Positions 31,562-39,461 of a DNA stretch of 64,000 nt are shown piece by piece. A program made the position numbers and the translations under genes. Numbering within the stretch: the stretch's first letter is position 1; each line of letters begins with the position of its first letter. Origin of the DNA: a virus; IMG/VR virus record IMGVR_UViG_3300025759_000075, positions 1 through 64,000 of that record. One strand, written 5' to 3'. Below the pieces are notes generated by a model. The model saw nothing but the letters and a program-made list of their open reading frames with translations, was not told the DNA's origin and searched no databases.

Positions 31562-32238
31562 GACTTATCCCCCTCCCCACGCTCAGGCGGGTTGGCTAAC
31601 GCGCAAACACCATCGTAAAGATCCCATGCGACCTTCTTGACGGGCTCCAGCGACATGGCTTTTTCCGCTCTCGTGCCCTCAGGGCATCGGTAATCGGATA
31701 TGGCGTCGTTTATGTCCTTAAAGTCTTGCAGGAAGCCGCGTGCATGCCGGTTGGCGATGGCGACCATATACAGTGCGCCAAGCGAGCGAATTGTGGCCTT
31801 GCCCGTCGCAATGTCTGCGCGGATCATCATCAGGTTGTAATCGCCACCCATCATCCCTCTCCCATCCAATGCTTGCGTTGTGGCGGAACACGATGGGCAC
31901 GGCAATCCCAAATCTGACGGAAGCATGGTGCGGTGGCCGACAGGTGGGTCTATCGCGTATACGCGCGCAGCTTCGCTTGCTGCCGCAACTTTATCCGGGT
32001 CGGTTTCGCAGTAGTCCTTGTCCCACGCTAGCTTCGCCAGTAGGCCCGTCGCCGCTTCTACGTTCTGGACCCAATCGGCGAATTCGTCGCGATAACGATC
32101 ATCATCCCAATCGTAGGGGCCGCGCCCTTCAAGTAACCAACGGTGGCCATTCAGGGCGCTTTTGATATGGCCGAGTGCAATCGCCACCACATACCGGTCG
32201 CGGTCAAGCATGTGGCGCATAGTCGCTATATCGATCAC
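31558..32238 (-). CDS. Hypothetical protein, 226 residues
   Basis: GTG 32238 overlaps the previous stop (GTGA), giving MIDIATMRHMLDRDRYVVAIAL. It is helical with a CPSC knuckle (GLPCPSCSATTQ) in the middle. It ends NPPERGEGDKS, the boundary repeat. Function unknown. Confidence 0.6.
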   Translation of the reverse strand: MIDIATMRHMLDRDRYVVAIALGHIKSALNGHRWLLEGRGPYDWDDDRYRDEFADWVQNVEAATGLLAKLAWDKDYCETDPDKVAAASEAARVYAIDPPVGHRTMLPSDLGLPCPSCSATTQALDGRGMMGGDYNLMMIRADIATGKATIRSLGALYMVAIANRHARGFLQDFKDINDAISDYRCPEGTRAEKAMSLEPVKKVAWDLYDGVCALANPPERGEGDKS

Positions 32239-32597
32239 AGCACCCTCTCCTTCATCCAGTGTTGCTTTTGCGGGTCCGTGCGCCCGTCCGAAGTCTGGCG
32301 GGCGAACATGTCGATCCACTCTTTCCAGGTAGCCAACGTCGCCCACACATCGCTGCCCTGCGGATAGCTGCCGAAGATCAGGTGCGTGTCGTGCGGTGCG
32401 CAAAGCTGGCGCTGGATCGTATCGGCCAGCTTGCGAGCCTTGGCCGCGTCACAATGGCCTGTATCGGCACCATGGCGCAGAACCGTGATGGCTGCGTTGG
32501 CGCGGGCAATAAGGCGATCAGCGGAGATCTGCGATGTGTTGCGCGTATGCTGGTTGTAGGAGGTTAGGGCGCGGGTGAGATTGGAGGGGGCGTTCAT
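32235..32597 (-). CDS. Hypothetical protein, 120 residues
   Basis: ATG 32597 overlaps the upstream stop (ATGA). Helical, with ADRLIARANAAITVLRHG and a Trp-rich C-terminus (WATLATWKEWIDMFARQ). Common-looking phage hypothetical, no function. Confidence 0.6.
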   Translation of the reverse strand: MNAPSNLTRALTSYNQHTRNTSQISADRLIARANAAITVLRHGADTGHCDAAKARKLADTIQRQLCAPHDTHLIFGSYPQGSDVWATLATWKEWIDMFARQTSDGRTDPQKQHWMKERVL

Positions 32598-32995
32598 GCG
32601 AAGTCCTCCTCGCGAAAGCCTGTGCGCATTTCCCATTCGGGCCGGTCGTCATATCCCTGCGGTTCCGGCTGCGGGCGCGATCCACCTCCGGTTTTAGCTT
32701 TGGCGATTACTGCCTCCATCGCTTGGACCTGTGCGCTGTGGCCAAACGGGCGCAGCAGCTTAACGGCAAACTCAAGGTGGGCGAGCAACTCCGGTGACGC
32801 TGCGATTAAGCGGGCATTGGCTTCAGTCTCATTTGGGTAATTGAAGGCGTTTATGCCTTTGGCTTGCACAGCAGCAAGGGTTGGCAATTTACCTAAAGGC
32901 GCGACGTAGTAGCCCTCGTAATTAGAGGCATATCCGAATCCCCAAGGCCCCGGCGTATGCCCACCCTCGGCGCGTTCGATCTTGGAGGGGGTCAT
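32594..32995 (-). CDS. Phage HTPGPW/ANARLIAASPELL family protein
   Basis: 133 residues with the pair of motifs GGHTPGPW near the start and ETEANARLIAASPELLAHLE in the middle, found together in many small phage proteins of unknown role. The start overlaps the stop of the gene at 32992. Confidence 0.7.
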   Translation of the reverse strand: MTPSKIERAEGGHTPGPWGFGYASNYEGYYVAPLGKLPTLAAVQAKGINAFNYPNETEANARLIAASPELLAHLEFAVKLLRPFGHSAQVQAMEAVIAKAKTGGGSRPQPEPQGYDDRPEWEMRTGFREEDFA

Positions 32996-33246
32996 GCTGC
33001 GATCCTGATGCGTTCGGCAATGCGCTTGCGTTCATCGGCGCGAATTTCATCTTCACTCTTTCGAACGGACGAAGGCGAAAGAACGGCTGAAAGATGGTCA
33101 GCGTCTTCTGTGGCAAGGCCGAAAAGGGTTATGTCAAAGCAACCCTGCGCGGTGTCGATCATGATTGATACGGCGTTGCTATTATTGTGGGCGACAGAAG
33201 TGCTGCGGACTCCGCTAACTTCGTGGATCATTATGGAAGTAGCCAT
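32992..33246 (-). CDS. First leftward early protein, 84 residues
   Basis: The ATG is preceded by AAAGGAGTTAAGAGC. Product MATSIMIHEVSGVRSTSVAHN, then a basic C-terminus (EDEIRADERKRIAERIRIAA). Being first behind the leftward promoter, it may be an early regulator. That is only inference. Confidence 0.6.
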   Translation of the reverse strand: MATSIMIHEVSGVRSTSVAHNNSNAVSIMIDTAQGCFDITLFGLATEDADHLSAVLSPSSVRKSEDEIRADERKRIAERIRIAA

Positions 33247-33262
33247 GCTCTTAACTCCTTTG

Positions 33263-33324
33263 CCAATCGTCGGATTGGTCTGTGTTGGTGATGGGGTTAT
33301 GGATGAGGCAATCTAGCCTGTCAA
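33263..33324 (-). promoter_or_regulatory. Leftward early promoter and leader hairpin
   Basis: On the minus strand TTGACA (33324-33319), a 17-base spacer and CATAAC (33301-33296). Downstream in the leader is the inverted repeat CCAATC-GTCG-GATTGG (33263-33278), a possible operator or hairpin. It drives the genes from 33246 down to 28679. Confidence 0.6.
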
Positions 33325-33384
33325 GCATTAGTTTTGCAAAATAAGTGCTGGACGTGCGTGAAATTAGCATATATAGTATTCGGC

Positions 33385-33579
33385 ATGGACAAGAAAGCCG
33401 AACTCGATAAGCTTCACTCACGGGTCTTTGCGCTTCGCAAAACTATGGGCCAGGTGTGCAATGAAGCAGGTGTCGCGCACTCAACAGTGTCGCGATGGAA
33501 TAACAACCCAGACAGCATGACGGCTGGCACGCTCCGAAGGATGGAGATTGCATTAGAGCGTATGGAGGCAGGACAATGA
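33385..33579 (+). CDS. Small HTH protein, Cro/repressor-like
   Basis: 64 residues, first rightward gene of the divergent control region. The HTH is CNEAGVAHSTVSRWNNNPDSMTAGTLRRME. It has no second domain, so it is closer to Cro than to a two-domain repressor. A likely -10 (TATAGT) lies 20-30 bases upstream. It probably controls the divergent promoters at 33.3 kb. Confidence 0.65.
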   Translation: MDKKAELDKLHSRVFALRKTMGQVCNEAGVAHSTVSRWNNNPDSMTAGTLRRMEIALERMEAGQ

Positions 33580-33860
33580 GTGATTGGAAGGAAGGCGATC
33601 TGGCTTTGTGTGTCCGGACTCGCCTTGGACGTTGGCGTCAGGATCCGCATCCTTGCGAGGTCGGCAGAATTTATGAAGTCGAACGCATTGTGCCTACGAA
33701 GAATGAAGGGTTGGGGCTAGGTCTGGTCAATATCGTATTCCCGAACTGTTTTCTGAACGCAGACACTGAGAAAAACTACCGCAAAGTAACACCTGAGAAA
33801 GCCGACGAGTTCGACCGCGAAGTTATCTTCCACATGCAGAACCAAAGGATAACCCAATGA
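33576..33860 (+). CDS. Hypothetical protein, 94 residues
   Basis: ATGA overlap with the HTH gene. The beta-rich N-terminus (WKEGDLALCVRTRLG, then VGRIYEVERIVPT) resembles small SH3-like phage proteins. No function known. Confidence 0.6.
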   Translation: MSDWKEGDLALCVRTRLGRWRQDPHPCEVGRIYEVERIVPTKNEGLGLGLVNIVFPNCFLNADTEKNYRKVTPEKADEFDREVIFHMQNQRITQ

Positions 33861-33991
33861 CACACAAAGACTACAGCCCCCACCCTTTCTCGATAGCGCT
33901 GTTCGCGTTTATCGCGGGATGCACGTTCGGCGGGTTTCTCTGGTTCCTCACGCAAGCGATTGCGGGCGTTGTTGGGGAGATGGTGGGGTGA
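33857..33991 (+). CDS. Small membrane protein, 44 residues
   Basis: The ATG overlaps the previous stop, and its own stop overlaps the GTG of the methyltransferase. One hydrophobic segment (FSIALFAFIAGCTFGGFLWFL). Function unknown. Confidence 0.6.
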   Translation: MTHKDYSPHPFSIALFAFIAGCTFGGFLWFLTQAIAGVVGEMVG

Positions 33992-35325
33992 GATACGGTT
34001 CGGTGTGTTCGGGTATCGAGGCTGCTACAGTAGCGTGGCATCCGATCGGCTGGACGCCTGCATTCTTCTCGGAGATCGAGAAATTCCCCCGCGCTGTTCT
34101 GGCGCACCACTACGCCGACACACCGTGTCATGGCGACTTTACCACAATCGGAGCATATGAATATGGGCCAATTGACCTTCTTGTCGGAGGAACTCCATGT
34201 CAATCATTCAGCATCGCAGGACTCAGAGGCGGCTTGGCAGACGACCGTGGGAACCTGGCCCTCGAATATCTTAGACTTGCTCAACGAACACGGCCCCAGT
34301 GGTTGGTTTGGGAGAACGTCCCCGGCGTCCTGTCAAGCAACGGAGGAAGGGACTTTGGTTCCATTCTCGGGGGCATGGTCGAACTCGGGTATGGCATCGC
34401 CTACCGAGTGCTTGACGCTCAGTACTTTGGAATTCCACAGCGGCGCCGCCGCGTGTTCGTTGTCGGATGTCTTGGAGACTGGCGACGTGCCGCAGCGGTT
34501 CTTTTTGAGCGCCACAGCCTGTCGGGGCATCCTGCGCCGCGCAGAGAAAAGGGGCAAGTCGCTCCCACCGTCCCTAGCCGCGGCTCTGCAGGCGGTGGCC
34601 TCGGAACCGACTTCGACTGCGATGGCGGATTGACAGTAATGGCGCACGGCCAAGGCGGTGCGGAAATAACCACAGGCAAGGCGCCCACACTTTCCTGCAA
34701 TCATGAAGCGCCGATTCTTGCTCATTCGCTTCGGGCTGAAGGTTTCGACGCAAGCGAAGACGGCACGGGGAGAGGGACGCCGCTTGTACCGGTGGCCATC
34801 CAAGAGCGCGCCACTTCGGAAAACGAAGCTGCCGGTCCGGACGGCAAAGGCTTCCGCACCGATGGCATGGCCTACACGCTTGAAGCCCGGGCGACGGTGC
34901 AGGCGGTAGCGTTCGGACTAGCCACGCAGCAAGAACCGAAATGGGCAGAGGAACTTTGCCCAACACTTCAGGTGCCGAGTAGGTGCGGTGGTGGTCAGCC
35001 TGATGCAGTCGCGTTCGATATGCGGGGGCGTGACGGTGGTGCGCAGTTCGAAGGCCCCCACGACACCGCGAATATCCGCGCTGCGTCTGGCGGTTCGTCC
35101 CGCTCCTATGTCGCCAGTTCCGCAGTCCGCCGCCTTACCCCCATGGAATGCGAACGCCTGCAAGGCTTTCCTGACGGCTACACGCAAATACCGTGGCGCG
35201 GGAAAGATGCAGACCAATGCCCAGACGGGCCGCGGTACAAAGCGCTAGGAAACTCGATGGCTGTTCCGGTGATGAACTGGATTGGCCGGCGCATCGAACA
35301 AGTAAACCAAAAGGAACCCACATGA
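33988..35325 (+). CDS. DNA (cytosine-5) methyltransferase
   Basis: 445 residues from GTG 33988. Motifs in order: I (SVCSGIEAATVAW), IV (GGTPCQSFS, catalytic Cys about residue 71), VI (WENVPGVL), VIII (QRRRRVFVVG) and, after a long variable target-recognition region, X (GNSMAVPVMNW). It transfers a methyl group from SAM to cytosine C5. No cognate nuclease is adjacent, so it is an orphan that likely protects phage DNA from host restriction. Confidence 0.9.
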   Translation: MRYGSVCSGIEAATVAWHPIGWTPAFFSEIEKFPRAVLAHHYADTPCHGDFTTIGAYEYGPIDLLVGGTPCQSFSIAGLRGGLADDRGNLALEYLRLAQRTRPQWLVWENVPGVLSSNGGRDFGSILGGMVELGYGIAYRVLDAQYFGIPQRRRRVFVVGCLGDWRRAAAVLFERHSLSGHPAPRREKGQVAPTVPSRGSAGGGLGTDFDCDGGLTVMAHGQGGAEITTGKAPTLSCNHEAPILAHSLRAEGFDASEDGTGRGTPLVPVAIQERATSENEAAGPDGKGFRTDGMAYTLEARATVQAVAFGLATQQEPKWAEELCPTLQVPSRCGGGQPDAVAFDMRGRDGGAQFEGPHDTANIRAASGGSSRSYVASSAVRRLTPMECERLQGFPDGYTQIPWRGKDADQCPDGPRYKALGNSMAVPVMNWIGRRIEQVNQKEPT

Positions 35326-35534
35326 CCATAGACATAGGCCCTGGATACGATCGGCCAGCCTTCAACGCATACGCCGCTTACCAGAGCGAGCGTGAATATA
35401 GCCACAAGCTTGAAGAAGCCCTGTCTGCTGCCCTTTCCCTGCTCGACATGGAAAATGGCCGCCGTGCCCTTCGAGGCGAGGATGTGGGCCACCTTCAGGC
35501 ATTCGTTAAACAGACCCGGGAGATTTGGGCATGA
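35322..35534 (+). CDS. Small helical protein, 70 residues
   Basis: ATGA overlap with the methyltransferase. MTIDIGPGYDRPAFNAYAAYQ followed by a helical region (HKLEEALSAALSLLDMENG). No family recognised. Confidence 0.6.
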   Translation: MTIDIGPGYDRPAFNAYAAYQSEREYSHKLEEALSAALSLLDMENGRRALRGEDVGHLQAFVKQTREIWA

Positions 35535-36196
35535 ACGTAATTTTTCTCGACATAGAATCTTTGCCAAGCCAATCGGCTGAATACCGCGCAGAGGTCCGCA
35601 ACACCATCACCGCACCGGCACAATACAAGAAGCCCGACAGCATTGCACAATGGATCGCAGACAACGGCGATGCGGCTGCTGACGAGATTGTTGCCAAGAC
35701 CAGCTTTAATCCCGCGCACGGCCATATCTGCACGATAGGTTTTGCGATTGGTGATGAGCCAGTAGAAACTCTCAGTATTGGGTCAAATATTGATCTTGAG
35801 TGGGATATCCTACACGAGTTCTTCGAAGCACTCCCCACGCAAGGGCTTAACCGCTTCATCGGCCACTATATCAGCGGCTTTGATCTGCGCTTTATCCTGA
35901 ACCGCGCAATCGTGCTTGGCGTCCAATTGCCGCCTAGCGTCATGTTCCCCCGCGACATTAAGCCGTGGTCGGATAATGTGTTCGACACGATGGTAGCATG
36001 GGCGGGGCCGCGCGATAAGATCAGCCTAGACGATCTGTGCAAGGCTCTCGGCATTCCCGGCAAGGATGGCTTTGACGGATCGATGGTGGCTGAAGCATGG
36101 GCGAACGGCGAGCATGACAAGATCGCCAGCTATGCAAAGGATGATGTCGAGCGCGTGCGTTCGGTGTTCCGCAAGTTCGCAGAAGTGGGCTACTGA
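35531..36196 (+). CDS. DEDD-type 3'-5' exonuclease (predicted PolB-like)
   Basis: 221 residues. RNase H-like exonuclease signature: D7 and E9 in FLDIES, D118 in HYISGFDLRF, and the YxxxD motif (Y201, D205) in YAKDDVERVR. It fits the phage 3'-5' exonucleases related to family B polymerase proofreading domains. Next to ERF and SSB it probably resects DNA ends for annealing. The ATG overlaps the previous stop. Confidence 0.8.
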   Translation: MNVIFLDIESLPSQSAEYRAEVRNTITAPAQYKKPDSIAQWIADNGDAAADEIVAKTSFNPAHGHICTIGFAIGDEPVETLSIGSNIDLEWDILHEFFEALPTQGLNRFIGHYISGFDLRFILNRAIVLGVQLPPSVMFPRDIKPWSDNVFDTMVAWAGPRDKISLDDLCKALGIPGKDGFDGSMVAEAWANGEHDKIASYAKDDVERVRSVFRKFAEVGY

Positions 36197-36197
36197 T

Positions 36198-36782
36198 ATG
36201 AGCAAAGCAATCATTACCGCACTGGCGAAGGTTTTGCCGACGCTTGAGAACGCCAAGAAGAACGCGGCTAACCCGCACTTCAAAAGCAAGTATGCCAACC
36301 TGTCGGCGGTCATGGAAGCCGTCGAGCCGATCAAGGCACACGGTCTATGGTATCGCCAGCAGCCCCACGACAAGCCTGATGGTGCATGTATCGAAACCAT
36401 ATATCTGCACGAAAGCGGCGAGGAAATGAGCGCGGGTTTGACGTTCGTAAAGGCCGACAAGCAGAACGCACAGGGCTTTGGATCTGCAATGACCTATGCG
36501 CGGCGCTATAGCCTGCAAACGGCGTTCGGTCTGGATGCCGAGGATGACGATGGCAATGCGGCCTGCCCGCCCAAGCAACAGCCTGCACCCAAGGTCGAGA
36601 CAATCACCGACGCCCAGCGCGAAGAACTCATGCTGCTGTGTGACCGGCTTAACGTCCCTGTTGACCGCTTCCTGAGCGTTGGCGGGGTCAAGGATTTAAG
36701 AGAAGTTCCCGCATCACAGTTTGGACAAGCCAAGCAGTGGATCGAAGCGGAAGGCAAGAAACTGGAGAACAACAATGCTTAA
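36198..36782 (+). CDS. erf: ERF-family single-strand annealing protein
   Basis: 194 residues. The ERF core is clear: [35 protein letters not shown], then [29 protein letters not shown] proteins form rings that anneal complementary strands and circularise P22-type genomes. The C-terminal 60 residues form a small helical domain. SSB follows with an 8-base overlap. Confidence 0.9.
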   Translation: MSKAIITALAKVLPTLENAKKNAANPHFKSKYANLSAVMEAVEPIKAHGLWYRQQPHDKPDGACIETIYLHESGEEMSAGLTFVKADKQNAQGFGSAMTYARRYSLQTAFGLDAEDDDGNAACPPKQQPAPKVETITDAQREELMLLCDRLNVPVDRFLSVGGVKDLREVPASQFGQAKQWIEAEGKKLENNNA

Positions 36783-37176
36783 TCGTGCAATGATCATTGG
36801 CCACCTTGGCGCTGATCCTGAAATTCGCTCCTTCCAATCGGGAGGTAAGGTCGCAAACCTGCGCATTGCCACTACGGAAAAATGGAAAAAAGACGGCGAG
36901 CAGCAAGAGCGCACCGAATGGCACAGCGTTGCGATTATGAATGATGGGCTTGTCGGTGTGGTTGAACGCTTCCTGCGCAAAGGCAGTAAGGTCTACATTG
37001 AAGGCCAGCTTCAGACGCGCAAGTGGCAGGACCAGTCTGGCAATGACCGCTACAGCACCGAGATTGTTTTACGCGGCTTCGGTGGATCGCTTGTGATGCT
37101 CGATGGCGCGCAAGGCCAGAGCAACAACGACAGCTACAATCAGGACGCTGGCGATAGCGGCGGCGGTTGGGGTTAA
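36775..37176 (+). CDS. ssb: Single-stranded DNA-binding protein
   Basis: 133 residues. OB-fold signature: [48 protein letters not shown] and RYSTEIVL. The C-terminus ends GDSGGGWG and lacks the acidic DDDIPF-type tip used by cellular SSBs to recruit partners. It may therefore bind partners differently or only coat DNA. Confidence 0.9.
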   Translation: MLNRAMIIGHLGADPEIRSFQSGGKVANLRIATTEKWKKDGEQQERTEWHSVAIMNDGLVGVVERFLRKGSKVYIEGQLQTRKWQDQSGNDRYSTEIVLRGFGGSLVMLDGAQGQSNNDSYNQDAGDSGGGWG

Positions 37177-37184
37177 GTTACGGT

Positions 37185-37249
37185 CAGGCAATATCGAATA
37201 CGGTTGCCTGAGGAAGCCACGCGGCGGGCCGTGGCCGTTAGAGCCCGCC
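37185..37249 (+). other. Two hairpins in the ssb downstream gap
   Basis: CAGGCAA (37185-37191) pairs with TTGCCTG (37204-37210), and GGCGGGC (37223-37229) pairs with GCCCGCC (37243-37249). No T-run follows, so these are RNA-processing or attenuation structures rather than a clear terminator. Confidence 0.5.
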
Positions 37250-37269
37250 AATCAATTCAGGAGAAACAC

Positions 37270-37611
37270 ATGCTCCCCCGTAAAATCGCCAAGAAGGGAA
37301 ACCGCACCGCGCGCTGGAAAAGCCAAGCCCATTGCACCTTCGTTCGTGGACATCATTGTTCCGTTCCAGGATGCGAGGAAATGCCTATCGAGGTGGCTCA
37401 TGTCCGCTGCGGTTCGGATGCAGGAATGGGTCGCAAGCCGTCAGACTGGCACACGATAAGCCTTTGTCGCGAGCATCACTCCCAGCAGCACGCTATCGGG
37501 GAAGGTTCGTTCGAAGACCTGTATAGCATCGACATGTCCGAACTGGCAGAAGAGTTTGCCAAGGCCTCGCCCAAGTGGCGGGAGATACAAGAGGCGCGGC
37601 GCAATGGGTAG
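37270..37611 (+). CDS. HNH nuclease-like protein (DUF968/Ref-like)
   Basis: 113 residues, with AGGAG seven bases before the ATG. Zinc and nuclease-type pattern: CTFVRGHHCSVPGCEE, IEVAHVRCGSDAGMGRKPSDW, then LCREHHSQQHAIG. This resembles DUF968/Ref recombination-associated HNH proteins found among phage nin-type genes. It precedes ninB, supporting a recombination role. Confidence 0.7.
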   Translation: MLPRKIAKKGNRTARWKSQAHCTFVRGHHCSVPGCEEMPIEVAHVRCGSDAGMGRKPSDWHTISLCREHHSQQHAIGEGSFEDLYSIDMSELAEEFAKASPKWREIQEARRNG

Positions 37612-37996
37612 CCGCACGATATTCCTGATAGGTGAAAGCCAGCGCGACTATGCCAAGCGGTCCATTGATGAAGCCCCTGCGGACTATGTTTGCAAGATCA
37701 CGAAGGTAACACGTAGCGATAAGCAGAACCGCAAGCTTTGGGCCATGATTCGAGACATCCAGGAACAGGTGCCCGAAACCGCGACACGTTCGGCTGACGA
37801 TGTGAAGTGTCAATTCCTGAATACGCTCGGTGTAGAGATGCGCTATTTACCAACGCTTGATGGGGGCGGCGTCTTCCCAACCGGAATGCGCTCGTCACAA
37901 CTCAACAAAGAGCAATTCGCAGCGCTGATTGAATTGATCTTCGCTTGGGGCGCGCGTCACGAAATCAGGTGGAGTAAGGAGAGTTTAGAGCCATGA
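37604..37996 (+). CDS. ninB: NinB recombination protein
   Basis: 130 residues. NinB signature: TRSDKQNRKLWAMIRDIQEQVP, then FLNTLGVEMRYLPTLDGGG and SSQLNKEQFAALIELIFAWG. NinB (Orf) helps RecFOR-like loading on single-stranded DNA in lambda. It overlaps its upstream neighbour by 8 bases. Confidence 0.85.
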   Translation: MGSRTIFLIGESQRDYAKRSIDEAPADYVCKITKVTRSDKQNRKLWAMIRDIQEQVPETATRSADDVKCQFLNTLGVEMRYLPTLDGGGVFPTGMRSSQLNKEQFAALIELIFAWGARHEIRWSKESLEP

Positions 37997-38562
37997 GAGT
38001 TCTGGTAGCATGTGAATATAGCGCGGTTGTGCGTGATGCCTTCCGTGCCCGCGGCTTCGATGCCCGTGATATAGAGGGCTTTCCCGGTTATGTTGTCACG
38101 GCCTGCGGGCAGGTGTTCAGCCGTAACCACCCGACCGGACCGCTCCGTTGGTTCAAGCCGCTAAAAGGCCACATTGATAAGAAGGGCTATCATGGTCTGA
38201 CGCTGTGCAACTCTGACGGGCACTTCCCCCGCCGTGTGCATCGCTTGATTGCAGATGCTTTTCATCCGAACCCGGACGACCTTCCCTGCGTCCGCCACAT
38301 CAATGGCAATCCTGGAGATAACCGGGCTGAAAATCTCGCGTGGTCCACTTACGCAGAAAATGAGGCTGATAAATGGGCGCACGGGACCTGGAATACCCGT
38401 CGCAACGGGAAGCTTTCCATCCCCCAAGTAAAGGCTATCAAGCGCCAGATTGCTGCTGGCGAGGTGCACCAAGAGATTGCCGACAAATACGGTGTCAGCA
38501 GAATCACCGTGACCCGTATAGCCAAAGGCACGACGTGGGGAGATGTCCCATGCGTGTCCTGA
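37993..38562 (+). CDS. NUMOD4-HNH homing endonuclease fused to a methylase N-terminus
   Basis: 189 residues. Residues 1-24 (MRVLVACEYSAVVRDAFRAR, then GFDA) match the N-terminus of the methylase family encoded directly downstream. From residue 26 it becomes a homing endonuclease: NUMOD4 (DIEGFPGYVVTACGQVFS), HNH_3 (VHRLIADAFH, then RHINGNPGDNRAENLAW) and a C-terminal HTH (QEIADKYGVSRITVTRIAKG). It looks like an endonuclease that invaded a methylase gene and kept its start. The end overlaps the next gene by 13 bases. Confidence 0.85.
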   Translation: MRVLVACEYSAVVRDAFRARGFDARDIEGFPGYVVTACGQVFSRNHPTGPLRWFKPLKGHIDKKGYHGLTLCNSDGHFPRRVHRLIADAFHPNPDDLPCVRHINGNPGDNRAENLAWSTYAENEADKWAHGTWNTRRNGKLSIPQVKAIKRQIAAGEVHQEIADKYGVSRITVTRIAKGTTWGDVPCVS

Positions 38563-39143
38563 TTGGTTGCGAGTTTTCCGGCTCTGTCCGTGAAGCGTTT
38601 CGCACAAAGGGATTTGAAGCATACTCATGCGACATTCTCCCTGCTGAAGATGCCAGCCCGTTCCACATCGAGGGCGACGTCCTCGACGTTCTGAATGACG
38701 GTTGGGCACTTGGAATTTTCCATCCGCCATGCACTCACTTGGCAGTAAGCGGCGCACGCTGGTTCAAGGACAAGCGGCAAGAACAGGCGGAGGCGTTGGA
38801 GTTCGTCCGCACCCTGCTTGAGGCGCCAATCCCACATATTGCTCTGGAGAACCCCGTCAGCATCATATCAAGCCGCATCCGCAAGCCAGACTGCACCTAT
38901 CAGCCGTAGGAGCACGGGCACGGCGAGATCAAGCGAAGCTGCCTGTGGCTCAAGAACCTGCCGCCGATTAAGCCATCTAAAGTGGTCGATGGACGGGAAG
39001 CGAGGGTTCATAAGATGGCTCCTGGACCTGACCGTTGGAAAGAACGATCCCGAACTCTTGAGGGTGTAGCCAAAGCTATGGCCGATCAGTGGGGCGACTA
39101 CCTTTTATCACTTCCGAAATACAAGGAGGCAATCAATGCTTGA
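38550..39143 (+). pseudogene. C5-methylase-like gene interrupted by an in-frame TAG
   Basis: The first 119 residues are intact: FHPPCTHLAVSGARWF with the PPC catalytic motif (Cys 61) and ALENPVSIISSRIRKPD with ENP. TAG at 38907-38909 falls where related proteins usually have Trp (QPW). The same frame then continues for 77 sense codons (GHGEIKRSCLWLKNLPPIKP, then RVHKMAPGPDRWKERSRT) to TGA at 39141-39143. One G-to-A change would explain it. Either a recent pseudogene or a recoded stop. Confidence 0.75.
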
Positions 39144-39297
39144 AGACCCTACCGTTACCTACGCCCGCGCCTGCAATGACGCTCAATGGGCGGCTAAACT
39201 CGAATCCCGTCTGGCATCACGCAAGCAAGCCCGACAGTCTGGCGAGACACAGGTATCAGCCCACCGTCGCACTCTCAGCCCACGTTACGCAAAATGA
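39136..39297 (+). CDS. Small hypothetical protein, 53 residues
   Basis: A near-perfect AAGGAGG precedes the ATG by six bases. Basic and helical (DAQWAAKLESRLASRKQARQSG). It overlaps the methylase end and the next gene (ATGA). Function unknown. Confidence 0.6.
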   Translation: MLEDPTVTYARACNDAQWAAKLESRLASRKQARQSGETQVSAHRRTLSPRYAK

Positions 39298-39461
39298 GCG
39301 CCGCTGAATACCTACGCCACAAAGCCACCATTCTGCGCAAAGCCGCTGACAATCCCCGCAAGGGCTACAGCGAAGAGACACGCGGGAACATGATCTACGC
39401 GGCAACGCAGCTTAATGTTGCTGCCGACGAATTGCAGAACGAATTTAACGAGGAAGACTGA
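39294..39461 (+). CDS. Small helical protein, 55 residues
   Basis: MSAAEYLRHKATILRKAADNP, then an acidic tail (ELQNEFNEED). Coupled on both sides by ATGA and TGATG overlaps. Function unknown. Confidence 0.55.
   Translation: MSAAEYLRHKATILRKAADNPRKGYSEETRGNMIYAATQLNVAADELQNEFNEED

Noticed and set aside
28679-33246. Search for an integrase or excisionase in the leftward operon
   Set aside because: No tyrosine or serine recombinase motif was found in any leftward or rightward gene of the window, so a temperate lifestyle is not shown here.
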